Below, piece after piece: positions 16,001 through 21,406 of a stretch of DNA of 21,406 nucleotides. The notes under the pieces are model-generated. The model saw only the letters and a list, made by a program, of their open reading frames with translations, did not search any database and had not been told where the DNA came from. The stretch comes from an uncultured Planctomycetaceae bacterium. GTDB lineage: Bacteria; Planctomycetota; Planctomycetia; Pirellulales; Pirellulaceae. Position 1 is the first letter of the stretch. Every line of letters starts with the position of its first letter. The stretch lies in NCBI GenBank assembly GCA_903927685.1, contig CAIYOB010001438.1, positions 1 to 21,406 of the forward strand. Reading direction: 5' to 3'. The position numbers and the translations under genes are program-made.

Positions 16001-19000
16001 CCTCCAACGCCGTCAACGGCTACGGCCTGTACGACATGTCGGGCAACGTCTGGCAGTGGACCAACGACTGGTACGGCCGCGAGTACTATGCGACGAGCCC
16101 GTCCAGCAATCCCCCGGGGCCGACGACCGGCGATCCCATGCCCGACGGCCTGCCCTACCACGTGCTCCGCGGGGGCCAGTGGTACAACGGGGCCGAGTAC
16201 TATGGCCATGGACGGATTGCCAACCGCGACCCGGGCTACTATCGCGGGCCCCAGGATCCCAATCATCCGTACTATCACGTCGGCTTCCGCGTCGCGCTGG
16301 CAGCCGAGGCCATCGTCCAGCCACGGGCCACCGACGAAGCCCTGGTCAGCACGCTGCAGTTCGGCGAAGGACCTGCGGCCGACGCCGACGGCAACGTGTA
16401 CTTCTCGGACGTCTCGGCGAATACGATCTACCAGTGGGCGACGACCGAGCAATTGTCCGTCTTCCGCACCAATTCCGGCGGAGCGAACGGGCTGGCGTTC
16501 GACGCCGCGGGGAACCTGATCGCCTGCGAAGGGACCAACGGTCGCGTCGTCTCGATCAGCCCGCAAGGGACCGTCACGGTGCTGGCGTCCCAGTACAACG
16601 GCACGCGGTTCAACGAGCCCAACGACCTATGGATCGATCCCGAGGGCGGAATTTACTTCACCGATCCGGTGTTCTTCGGGACCCAGGTCCAGGACAAGCA
16701 AGCCGTCTACTACATCAGTCCTGACCGCAGCACGGTCACACGCGTCATCAGCGACATGACCAAGCCCAATGGGCTGGTCGGCACGCCGGATGGCCAGACG
16801 CTGTACGTCAGCGACTACGGCGCCGGCGCCACGTACAAGTTCACGCTCAACGGCGATGGGACCCTGACGGGCAAGACGCTGTTTGCCGCGGTCGGCTCCG
16901 ACGGGATGGAGATCGACAGCGAGGGCAACGTCTATTTGACCACCGATGATGTCGTGGTCTACAACTCGGCGGGGACCAAGATCGACACGATCAACGTGCT
17001 GGACCGGCCCACCAATTTGTGCTTCGCGGGGGCCGACGGTCGGACGCTGTTCATCACGACCGAGAAGGGGCTTTACGCTATCCCTCTGCGTGTCACGGGA
17101 GCGATGGACGCAGGCGGCGTCACCGATGCGCCGCCGACAATCGCCGGCACCACCCGGACTCCCACGACTCCGTCGGCCGCGGACGCGGTGTGGGTCACCA
17201 GCACGGTCACCGACGACAGCGCGGTGGCCGGTGTCCAACTGACGTACGTCACGGGCAGCGGTACAGGCACGCCGACCACGCCGTTCACCGAGACCCTGGG
17301 AACCACCGCGGTGAAACCGTGGACCGGGGCCACCGGCTCGACCAACGCCTGGACCGTCACGGGCAACTACTTTGAGCTGCGGACCGGCGCCAACTATGTC
17401 ACCAGCACGACGGATTGTGGCCTGGAGTACAAAGGGACGACCACGCTGAACGACCTCACGAGCGCCATGGCGGCCACGACCAACGCGATTAATGCCGCGG
17501 GCACGTCCGGAACGGTCGAGTTCTGGGTCCAGACGCTCGGCCTGGACGGGACCGACGGCTGGACGTTCCAGGTCTCTCCCGACGGCGGCACGACTTGGAA
17601 TACGCGGCTGAGTGAACTGACCGGCAGCAGCCACGCCTTCCAGAAGTACAGCTACGCCTTGGCCGGCAGCGAGTTGGTCAGCACGCTCAAGCTGCGGTTC
17701 CAGTTCACCGGTGGAGGCGCGGGGGAGGACGATCGCATCGACTTGGACCAGATCACGGTCTCGGTCACCACCGGCAGCGTGCCGGTGACCGTCGCGATGC
17801 TCGACGACGGCGCCCACAACGACGGCGCGGCCGGCGACCACGTCTACGGCGGCCAGATCCCGGCCCTCGCCAGCGGCACGACCGTGCGGTATTACGTCAC
17901 GGCCACCGATGACGCCGGTCAGGCCGCCACCGATCCGGCTACCGCCCCTACCGATCAGTACTCGTACATCGTGGGCCACGCCACACCCGTGCTGCAACTG
18001 AACGAAGTCCTCGCCGGCAGTACGACCTTCCTGCCGACCGCGGACTATCCCGAAAAGACGGTCGGCCTGATCGTCGGCGACGACAGTGCCTGGGAGGGCT
18101 ACACGCTGCTGGTCCCCAAGCACAACACCAATACGTACCTGATCGACAATGCGGGCCGCGTGGTCAACTCCTGGTCCAGTGCGTACGTTCCGGGGCAATC
18201 CGCGTACTTGCTGCCCAACGGGCACTTGTTGCGGACGTGCATGACCAAGGGCGCCTTGAGCAGCGGCGGCGGGGAAGGCGGACGCGTCGAGGAGTACGAC
18301 TGGGACGGGAACTTGCTTTGGGAGTTCGACTACTCCAGCGACGCGTACATGCAGCACCACGACATCAAGCCTCTGCCCAACGGCAACATCATCATGCTGG
18401 CCGTGGAGAAGCGGACCTATGCCGAGGTGCTTGCGGCCGGGTTCAATCCGGCCCTGCTCGATTCCCAGATCGCCAGCAAGGGCTACATGCTGCCGGACAG
18501 CGTGGTCGAGATTCAGCCCGTGGGGGCTTCCGGCGGCACTGTCGTCTGGAAGTGGAGCGTATGGGATCACCTGATTCAGGACTTCGACGCGACCAAGGCC
18601 AACTACGGCGTGCCGGCAGCGCATCCGGAACTGATCGACCCCAACGGGTATGCCGAGACCGGCAAGATCATGCAGTTCTGGAACCACATGAACTCGATCG
18701 ACTACAACCCCGAGTTCGACCAGATCATGCTCAGCGTCCGCGGGAGCAGCGAACTGTGGATCATCGATCACAGTACGACCACCGCCCAGGCGGCGGGCCA
18801 CACGGGCGGCCTGCGCGGCAAAGGCGGCGACCTGGTCTATCGCTGGGGCAATCCCGTGACCTATGACGCCGGCACGGCCGCCGATCAGATGCTGTTTGAC
18901 CAGCACGATGCGCAGTGGATCGAAGCCGGCTCCCCCGGTGCCGGACACATCCTGGTGTTCAACAACGGTCTGGGACGGAACTACTCCAGCGTCGATGAGA

Positions 19001-21406
19001 TCGTGCCGCCGGTGGACGCCTTGGGCAACTACACACTGACGGCCGGCTCGGCCTACGCGCCCGACGCGCTCTACTGGACCTACGTTGCGCCCCAGCCGAC
19101 CGATTTGTACTCGGAGGCGATCTCCGGCGCCCAGCGGCTGCCCAACGGAAACACCCTGATTTGCGACGGCACCCACGGGGTGTTGCTCGAGGTGCTCCCG
19201 GCCGGCGGCGAGCCGGTCTGGGAGTACGTCAATCCGGAAATCAACACGGGGATCCTGTACCAAGGCGACGAAGCGCCCATCGACATCCGCGGCCACGACT
19301 ATAACGCGGTGTTCAAGGTCGAACGCTACGCGCCGGACTTCGCGGGCTTCGCCGGTCGGGATCTGACGCCCGGCGATCCTGTCGAGTTGTACCGCGACTG
19401 GATCGAGATCCGCAACCCCGGTACGTCCGCCGTCGACCTGAGCGGCATGTATCTGACCAACGACGCCGGCGCGCCGACCAAGTTCCAGATCCCCGCGGGC
19501 GTATCGATTCCGGCCGGCGGGTACGTCCTCGTCTGGGCCGACAATCAGACCACGTCGGGCAGCCGGCACACGAATTTCACCTTGGACGCAGCGGGCGGAA
19601 CGGTCAGCCTGTACGACATCGACGGCCTCACCCGCGTCGATACGCTCACGTACGGCGCCCAGACGAACGATGTCTCCTACGGCCGCTACCCGAACGGCAC
19701 CGGCGACTGGCAGGCGATGACGACACCGACTCCCGGCGCAGCCAACGTGGGCGGCGTCAACGAGGCCCCGACGGACATCACGCTGTCTTCGACTTCGGTC
19801 GCCGAAAACTCGCCTGCGGGAACGGCGGTAGGCGCGCTGACCAGCGCCGACCCGAATTCCGGCAACACCTTCACGTATAGCTTGGTGAGTGGCACCGGCA
19901 GCGACAACAACGGCTCGTTCACGATCAGCGGCAGCACGCTTCAGACCGCGGTCAGCTTCGATTACGAGACGCAGAACTCCTACAGCGTCCGGATCCGCTC
20001 CACCGACCAGGGCGGCCTGTCCGTGGAGAAGGTCTTTTCGCTGAGTGTGACGAACGTCAACGAGCCGCCGGTGATCCTGGGCACCAGTCGCACGCCCGCC
20101 GTGCCGGCCGCTGCCGATGCGGTGTGGGTTACCAGCACGGTCACCGACGACGGCACCGTCTCCGGCGTCAAGCTCACCTATTCGACCGGCACCGGCACGC
20201 CCGTCACGAGCACGGTATTCACCGAGACGATGACGTCCACGGAACTTAAACCTTGGACCGGTACCGGGGCCGTGAATGCCTGGACCGTGACGGGCACGTA
20301 CTTGGAGCAGCGCGTGGGATCCAACTACGGCACCGGAAATGTCTGCGGCCTGGAGTACAAGGGCGGTGGAACGCTCAACTCGCTCACCGCTGCAATGCTG
20401 ACCACCACCGACGCCATCAAGGCCGCCGGTACAGCGGGGTTCGTCGAATTCTGGGTCCAGTCGCTGACGCTGGACGGGACCGACGGCTGGACGTTCCAAC
20501 TCGATACGGGCAGCGGCTATGTGACACGGCTGAGCGAGCTGACCGGCAACAGTCACGCCTGGCAGCTGTATCATTACGACCTCGCGGCCAACGAATTGGT
20601 CAATACGCTCAAGATGCGATTCCAGTTCACGGGCGGCGGTGCGTCGGATGACGACCGGATCGATCTGGATCAGATCAGCGTGACGGTCACGACCGGCCCC
20701 GCCGCGACCGACGTCACGATGTATGACGACGGCGCTCACGGCGACGGCTCCGTCGGCGATCACGTCTTCGGCGGCCAGATCCCCGCCATGCCCAGTGGGA
20801 CCAGTGTCAACTACTACGTCACCGCCACCGACAACGCCGGCCTCGTCAGCACTGACCCCGCCGCGGCACCCACCGACAAGTACTCCTACACGGTCGGCGC
20901 AGCTGCGTTAACCGTGAGTGTGGCGGCGGCCTCCGTGGCCGAAAACGCCGGCGCGGCCGCGACAACGGTGACGATCAGCCGCAACACAGGTCCCACCGCG
21001 GCCCTGACGGTCAACCTGTCCAGCAGCGATACGACGGAAGGCACCGTCCCAGCCACGGCCACGATTCCGGCCGGCCAAGCGTCGGTGACGGTGAATCTGG
21101 CCGCGGTGGACGACACACTGGTGGACGGCGTCCAGACGGTCACGATCACGGCTACGGCGACCGGGTTCACCGACGGCAGCGACACGCTGCAGGTGACGGA
21201 CAACGACGCCGCGACCTTGACCGTGGACGTGGCCGCCGCGACCGTGGCGGAAAACGCCGGGGCAGCGGCGACCACGGTGACGATCAGCCGCAACACGGAT
21301 ACCACCGCGGCCTTGACCGTCAACCTGTCCAGCAGCGATACCGGCGAAGCCACGGTCCCGGCCACGGCCACAATTCCGGCCGGCCAGGCTTCCGTGACCG
21401 TGAATC
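10027..21406 (+). CDS. Giant LEPR-type extracellular multidomain protein with ASST-like propellers (3' end outside window)
   Basis: At least 3793 codons without a stop, still open at the window edge. The N-terminus is basic (MFRQLVGEVLKTSKRAKRLG) with no classical hydrophobic signal, followed by LEPRLVL at 39-45, the planctomycete LEPR-type motif of large exported proteins. Domains by residue: ASST-like propeller 55-511; ASST-like 535-993; repeated module copy 1 997-1275; PKD-like 1278-1378; Big_2-like 1379-1461; DUF1566 1497-1624 and 1631-1753; FGE-sulfatase fold 1764-2091; SMP-30-type propeller 2105-2355; module copy 2 2370-2650; lamin-tail domain split around a third ASST-like propeller (2655-3240); cadherin-like 3244-3347; module copy 3 3348-3624; Calx-beta repeats from 3625. 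The cadherin and Calx-beta parts suggest calcium binding and a surface role. The ASST parts could move sulfate between phenolic donors and acceptors, but activity is unproven. No operon partner is visible. The start rests on GGAGG at 10017-10021. Confidence 0.92.
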   Translation, partial: MFRQLVGEVLKTSKRAKRLGRRRALAERSRSNRLQFESLEPRLVLDGYAALERPTELQYWDATKADNGYNFYGVGGTSYLLDMEGRVLHTWPIGNNPHLLANGNVLDAATNDPSGFSGFKEVTWDGATVWSYLETRSTYHPHHDFTRIFNPELNAYTTLYIANKDLTYDQLIAAGADPARTPATGAQMDAIVEVDSTGTIVWEWSFFDHVIQDYDAAKPNYVGAGNTIADYPAKLDLNLDGHNLKNDWLHCNSLDYNQTLDQIVINSVQGEFYVIDHGGTFLAGEPTASTALAATSAGDFLYRFGDPARYDQGTKPEILDDWTLSTTGTKQIGGAHHIQWIADGLDGAGHFLIFNNGEYLSEHTSQSYVMEIDPYLDASGNDTGHYVNPPDAGYSTLVSPAVTDKTPKLISKQVVWNYYSESNLTLYSQIGCGAQRLSNGNTLITADTYGYIMEVTPSGETVWDYIMPVTNSGKALTLGDRLPMVNSIFRAFRYDESYSAFAGRTLTPGATVAGRTTVDNPYAGTDHYDALQRQTETQYWDAANAANGYTFFSAQGTSYLIDMQGRVAHTWATGTDARLLDSGNLLDWATNASGQTGLKELDWNGNPVWQYYETRTAYHPHGDFRRIYDPKLGAYATLYLANKDVTAAECIAAGCDPADAPYDGAQVDTIVEVDMSGNIVWEWSFWDHAIQDVDATKANYVGSGKTIADYPGKIDLNLPGRPLQANWLDGNSLDYNQSLDQIVVNSRQGEFYVIDHGNTFLAGNPAGSIALAATTAGDFLYRFGDPARYSQGTPPSVSSAWESATSGNKQIGGSSNVQWIAAGLSGAGHLLVFNNNQYLYQRTPQSYVFEINPYLNSSGVDAGAYVNPPTAGYNTWSFDKDTMKANQLLSKQVVWKYGSVSNLTLFSHFGSSAQRLTNGNTLVCATANGYLVEVDTSGNVVWEYINPVTDAGIVTAFGDDLPMTNSVPRALRYAADFAGFAGHDLTPGATITGNVMPTITGTTHTPAAPSATDAVWVTSSISDDGSLAGATLTYAIGSGTPTTSTPFTETMTATAVKPWTGTAAVNAWTVTGSYFETRTQANYGTGNACGLEYKGLVTNNPLTSAMIETSNGITATGESGYVEFYIQTQTLDGTDGWTFQLDSGSGYVTRLSELTGSSHTWQKYHYDLASSELVAGLKMRFQFTGGGSGDLDDRIDLDQIAVTTVSGGGSTSTVTMYDDGLHGDGASGDHVYGGQIPAQPLGTTVSYYVNATDNSGFTTSDPATAPTDKYSYTVGAANSAPTVATAASAAPNPVTGTTTVLSALGADADTGEASLTYTWTATTVPSGATAPTFSVNGSNAAKSTTATFGQAGSYTFQVAIADPGSLSVNSTVAVTVNQTLTTIAVSPASVTVNTGATQQFTASAKDQFSTTLATQPTFTWATTVGTISTAGLLTAPSTAVSGTVTATNGGVSGTASVTVGSATQTYTMAALPDTGQVASLSTLPGEDSDYAINPPTYKDNGDGTVTDKVTGLMWQQVDGGEMTWEQAAAYADSLTLGGYSDWRLPFSKELFSLMDEGTINPALNTDYFPKSAAEYWWSSDVAVDTATKVWVTNAGGGIGPHPKTETISAGGTKRFHVRCVRDPAATGVTQFSGNLTDNGDGTVTDNHTGLVWQQAESATMTWEQALAYAQSLTLGGQSDWRLPNIKELQSVSDNNFRAPSLDKAYFPGGTATKYWSSTTLVQDAAQAWYLDSDYGLTSYAAKSGLWHVRCVRGGVPASLSAPALSVIPAGSFVMGDHFDYTDPEHPTDEKPLHTVSIDPFYLGTYDITNAQYRDYLNSALAQGQVEVRNGVVYGAGTSTIYCETRSSTLYSVIDNEIVWDGATFSVVSGRENHPMVGVRWEGAAAYCNWLSDVHGYEPVYDVATWTTDYTASGYRLPTEAEWEYAANGGVAYAMFPWGDDPNTDGTLANWQNSGDPYETGDYPWTTPVGFYNGELQLKSEFDWPGSATSYQTSNAVNGYGLYDMSGNVWQWTNDWYGREYYATSPSSNPPGPTTGDPMPDGLPYHVLRGGQWYNGAEYYGHGRIANRDPGYYRGPQDPNHPYYHVGFRVALAAEAIVQPRATDEALVSTLQFGEGPAADADGNVYFSDVSANTIYQWATTEQLSVFRTNSGGANGLAFDAAGNLIACEGTNGRVVSISPQGTVTVLASQYNGTRFNEPNDLWIDPEGGIYFTDPVFFGTQVQDKQAVYYISPDRSTVTRVISDMTKPNGLVGTPDGQTLYVSDYGAGATYKFTLNGDGTLTGKTLFAAVGSDGMEIDSEGNVYLTTDDVVVYNSAGTKIDTINVLDRPTNLCFAGADGRTLFITTEKGLYAIPLRVTGAMDAGGVTDAPPTIAGTTRTPTTPSAADAVWVTSTVTDDSAVAGVQLTYVTGSGTGTPTTPFTETLGTTAVKPWTGATGSTNAWTVTGNYFELRTGANYVTSTTDCGLEYKGTTTLNDLTSAMAATTNAINAAGTSGTVEFWVQTLGLDGTDGWTFQVSPDGGTTWNTRLSELTGSSHAFQKYSYALAGSELVSTLKLRFQFTGGGAGEDDRIDLDQITVSVTTGSVPVTVAMLDDGAHNDGAAGDHVYGGQIPALASGTTVRYYVTATDDAGQAATDPATAPTDQYSYIVGHATPVLQLNEVLAGSTTFLPTADYPEKTVGLIVGDDSAWEGYTLLVPKHNTNTYLIDNAGRVVNSWSSAYVPGQSAYLLPNGHLLRTCMTKGALSSGGGEGGRVEEYDWDGNLLWEFDYSSDAYMQHHDIKPLPNGNIIMLAVEKRTYAEVLAAGFNPALLDSQIASKGYMLPDSVVEIQPVGASGGTVVWKWSVWDHLIQDFDATKANYGVPAAHPELIDPNGYAETGKIMQFWNHMNSIDYNPEFDQIMLSVRGSSELWIIDHSTTTAQAAGHTGGLRGKGGDLVYRWGNPVTYDAGTAADQMLFDQHDAQWIEAGSPGAGHILVFNNGLGRNYSSVDEIVPPVDALGNYTLTAGSAYAPDALYWTYVAPQPTDLYSEAISGAQRLPNGNTLICDGTHGVLLEVLPAGGEPVWEYVNPEINTGILYQGDEAPIDIRGHDYNAVFKVERYAPDFAGFAGRDLTPGDPVELYRDWIEIRNPGTSAVDLSGMYLTNDAGAPTKFQIPAGVSIPAGGYVLVWADNQTTSGSRHTNFTLDAAGGTVSLYDIDGLTRVDTLTYGAQTNDVSYGRYPNGTGDWQAMTTPTPGAANVGGVNEAPTDITLSSTSVAENSPAGTAVGALTSADPNSGNTFTYSLVSGTGSDNNGSFTISGSTLQTAVSFDYETQNSYSVRIRSTDQGGLSVEKVFSLSVTNVNEPPVILGTSRTPAVPAAADAVWVTSTVTDDGTVSGVKLTYSTGTGTPVTSTVFTETMTSTELKPWTGTGAVNAWTVTGTYLEQRVGSNYGTGNVCGLEYKGGGTLNSLTAAMLTTTDAIKAAGTAGFVEFWVQSLTLDGTDGWTFQLDTGSGYVTRLSELTGNSHAWQLYHYDLAANELVNTLKMRFQFTGGGASDDDRIDLDQISVTVTTGPAATDVTMYDDGAHGDGSVGDHVFGGQIPAMPSGTSVNYYVTATDNAGLVSTDPAAAPTDKYSYTVGAAALTVSVAAASVAENAGAAATTVTISRNTGPTAALTVNLSSSDTTEGTVPATATIPAGQASVTVNLAAVDDTLVDGVQTVTITATATGFTDGSDTLQVTDNDAATLTVDVAAATVAENAGAAATTVTISRNTDTTAALTVNLSSSDTGEATVPATATIPAGQASVTVN
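10189..11559 (+). other. ASST-like domain 1 (arylsulfotransferase propeller)
   Basis: Part of the giant protein, residues 55-511. Opens with YWDATKADNGYNFYGVGGTS and YLLDMEGRVLHTW, the usual first blade of this family. It has histidines at three positions typical of the ASST active site: YHPHHDF (10441), WLHCNSLDYN (10771) and GGAHHIQWI (near 11026). At the expected arginine position it reads INSVQGEFYVIDH, with valine instead. It ends with AFAGRTLTPGATVAG. Confidence 0.75.
11629..13005 (+). other. ASST-like domain 2, apparently degenerate
   Basis: Residues 535-993, clearly a duplicate of domain 1 in order and spacing (TETQYWDAANAANGYTF against TELQYWDATKADNGYNF). All three histidine positions are changed: HPHGDF for HPHHDF, WLDGNSLDYN for WLHCNSLDYN, and GGSSNVQWI for GGAHHIQWI. 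The arginine is kept (VNSRQGE). It is therefore probably a structural or binding propeller. Confidence 0.72.
13015..13851 (+). repeat. Repeated 280-residue module, copy 1
   Basis: 279 residues. Landmarks shared by the three copies: PTITGTTHTP and DAVWVTS at the start, KPWTG, NAWTVTGSYFE, CGLEYKG, LDGTDGWTFQ, RLSELTGSSH, MRFQFTGGG, DDRIDLDQI, then a second part with MYDDGLHGDGASGDHVYGGQ and YYVNATDNSG ending KYSYTVG. The second part resembles the Ig-like domain commonly found beside lamin-tail domains. Copies 2 and 3 lie at 17134-17976 and 20068-20898. Confidence 0.85.
13858..14409 (+). other. PKD-like and Big_2-like Ig domains
   Basis: Residues 1278-1461. The first part (SAPTVATAASAAPNPVTGTT, LTYTWTATTVPSGAT, GSYTFQVAIADPG) has a PKD/Ig-type pattern. 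The second (TLTTIAVSPASVTVNTGATQ, QFTASAKDQF, TFTWATT) has the Big_2 bacterial Ig-like pattern. Both are typical spacer or adhesion modules of extracellular proteins. Confidence 0.65.
14515..15285 (+). other. Tandem DUF1566 domains
   Basis: Two copies. The first (from 14515) has DNGDGTVTDKVTGLMWQQ, MTWEQAAAYADSL, GGYSDWRLP, a tryptophan-rich middle and RFHVRCVRD. The second (from 14917) has DNGDGTVTDNHTGLVWQQ, SDWRLPNIKELQS and WHVRCVRGG. This is the DUF1566 pattern of secreted proteins, a C-type-lectin/FGE-related fold, which fits its position just before an FGE-like domain. Confidence 0.8.
15316..16299 (+). other. FGE-sulfatase-fold domain, cysteine-less
   Basis: Residues 1764-2091. Landmarks: VIPAGSFVMGDHF, YLGTYDITNAQYRDYLNS, HPMVGVRWEGAAAYCNWLS, GYRLPTEAEWEYAANGG, FPWGDDPNTDG, GLYDMSGNVWQWTNDWYG, VLRGGQWYNGAEYYGHGRI and HVGFRVAL. 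These match the formylglycine-generating-enzyme (sulfatase-modifying factor) family. Real FGEs carry catalytic cysteines just after RGGSW; here the segment is RGGQWYNGAEYYGHGR with none, so sulfatase activation is unlikely. A binding role is more probable. Confidence 0.85.
16339..17091 (+). other. SMP-30/gluconolactonase-type beta-propeller domain
   Basis: Residues 2105-2355. Successive blades read FGEGPAADADGNVYFSDV, GANGLAFDAAGNLIACEG, NEPNDLWIDPEGGIYFTDP, KPNGLVGTPDGQTLYVSDYG and MEIDSEGNVYLTTDDV. This is the SGL pattern, including metal-site-like E (GEGPA), N (EPNDL) and D positions. Either a lactonase or a plain propeller; activity is unknown. Confidence 0.75.
17134..17976 (+). repeat. 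Repeated 280-residue module, copy 2
   Basis: 281 residues. Landmarks: PTIAGTTRTP, DAVWVTSTVTDDSAVAG, KPWTGATGSTNAWTVTG, CGLEYKG, LDGTDGWTFQVS, RLSELTGSSHAFQKY, LRFQFTGGG, DDRIDLDQI, DDGAHNDGAAGDHVYGGQ, RYYVTATDDAG. It immediately precedes the split lamin-tail domain. Confidence 0.85.
17989..19746 (+). other. Lamin-tail domain apparently split by ASST-like domain 3
   Basis: The first strand of an LTD (VLQLNEVLAGSTTFLP, 17989-18036) is followed by a complete ASST-like propeller (about 18037-19377). The rest of the LTD then resumes: DWIEIRNPGTSAVDLSGMYL, KFQIPAGVSIPAGGYVLVWA, DVSYGRYPNGTGDWQAMTTP, ending at TPGAAN (19378-19746). In ordinary LTDs the NE-x-L-A and DWIE strands are only about 10-15 residues apart. 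The inserted ASST part has MQHHDIKPLPNGN, FWNHMNSIDYN, LSVRGSSELWIIDH and FDQHDAQWI, so all four putative active-site residues are present. Confidence 0.7.
19756..20067 (+). other. Cadherin-like domain
   Basis: Residues 3244-3347: NEAPTDITLSSTSVAENSPA, GTAVGALTSADPNSGNTFTY, FDYETQNSYSVRIRSTDQGG and VTNVNEPP. The A-E-N, D-Y-E and N-x-N-E-P-P positions fit the calcium-binding pattern of bacterial cadherin domains. Confidence 0.8.
20068..20898 (+). repeat. Repeated 280-residue module, copy 3
   Basis: 277 residues. Landmarks: PVILGTSRTPAVPAAADAVW, NAWTVTGTYLEQR, CGLEYKGGG, LDGTDGWTFQLDTGSGYVTR, MRFQFTGGG, DDRIDLDQI, MYDDGAHGDGSVGDHVFGGQ, KYSYTVG. It is closest to copy 1 in its QLD-GSGYVTR segment. 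Confidence 0.85.
20899..21406 (+). repeat. Calx-beta repeats, 309-base period, cut by window edge
   Basis: One full repeat and most of a second. LTVSVAAASVAENAGAAATT (from 20908) is matched by LTVDVAAATVAENAGAAATT (from 21217), and VNLSSSDT recurs at the same 309-base (103-residue) offset. VDDTLVDGVQTVTITATATG is the classic Calx-beta end. The two copies are very similar in bases as well as residues, which points to recent duplication or gene conversion. More copies probably follow. Confidence 0.88.

Noticed and set aside
15316..16299. Calling the FGE-like region an active sulfatase-activating enzyme
   Set aside because: The catalytic cysteines expected after the RGG-x-W segment are absent.
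13705..16566. Minus-strand open frame of 953 codons
   Set aside because: Antisense to the Ig-like, DUF1566 and FGE-like domains of the giant gene, with the same compositional signature and no domain.
16627..20763. Minus-strand open frame of 1378 codons
   Set aside because: Antisense to the giant gene. The sense strand has clear domains and the antisense translation is low-complexity (Arg, Gly, Val, Asp rich) with no recognisable domain; it arises from G/C-rich third positions.
20899..21406. Direct repeats at the right edge as a possible CRISPR or mobile repeat array
   Set aside because: The period is 309 bases, the frame stays open, and the units translate to Calx-beta domains.

Overview
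The window looks like chromosome from a GC-rich planctomycete, probably Pirellulales-like; this is inferred from gene content only. The pointers are a giant extracellular protein with the planctomycete N-terminal LEPR motif, an SHD1 plus PQQ-propeller secreted protein, a DUF2760/Hsp70-like pair, a Tat-exported protein of unknown function, and an intergenic hairpin of a kind I associate with planctomycete genomes. Codons are rich in G/C at third positions, which creates many long antisense reading frames. I treat these as shadows.

Layout. (1) 1-3506, minus strand: the 5' part of alaS (cut by the window edge), an intergenic hairpin repeat, a SHD1/PQQ-propeller gene, and a zinc-ribbon membrane protein whose stop codon overlaps the propeller gene start (TAATG), so these two form an operon. 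(2) 3507-3662: divergent promoter region. (3) 3663-6042, plus strand: DUF2760 protein followed by a non-canonical Hsp70. (4) 6043-9331: a scarred accessory stretch. An exported ADP-ribosylglycohydrolase-family protein and a Tat-exported unknown protein are interleaved with debris: a C-terminal scrap resembling a glycoside hydrolase, a frameshifted GH39-like scrap, an unassigned coding-like tail, and an N-terminal DUF433 scrap that runs antisense through the 3' end of the Tat gene. (5) 9332-10026: about 0.7 kb with no gene I can support. (6) 10027 to the window end: one uninterrupted reading frame of at least 3793 codons, still open at the edge.

The giant protein is the most interesting object. 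In order it carries a basic N-terminus with LEPRLVL, two tandem arylsulfotransferase (ASST)-like propellers, a repeated module of about 280 residues (copy 1), PKD-like and Big_2-like Ig domains, two DUF1566 domains, a formylglycine-generating-enzyme (FGE)-sulfatase-fold domain without the catalytic cysteines, an SMP-30/gluconolactonase-type propeller, module copy 2, a lamin-tail domain (LTD) apparently split by a third ASST-like propeller, a cadherin-like domain, module copy 3, and Calx-beta repeats running off the window. By eye only the third ASST domain keeps all four putative active-site residues. The second has lost three histidines and the first lacks the arginine. I infer a surface or secreted protein that may combine adhesion with sulfate-ester chemistry; the activity is unproven.

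No tRNA, rRNA, CRISPR array or intact insertion sequence was seen.
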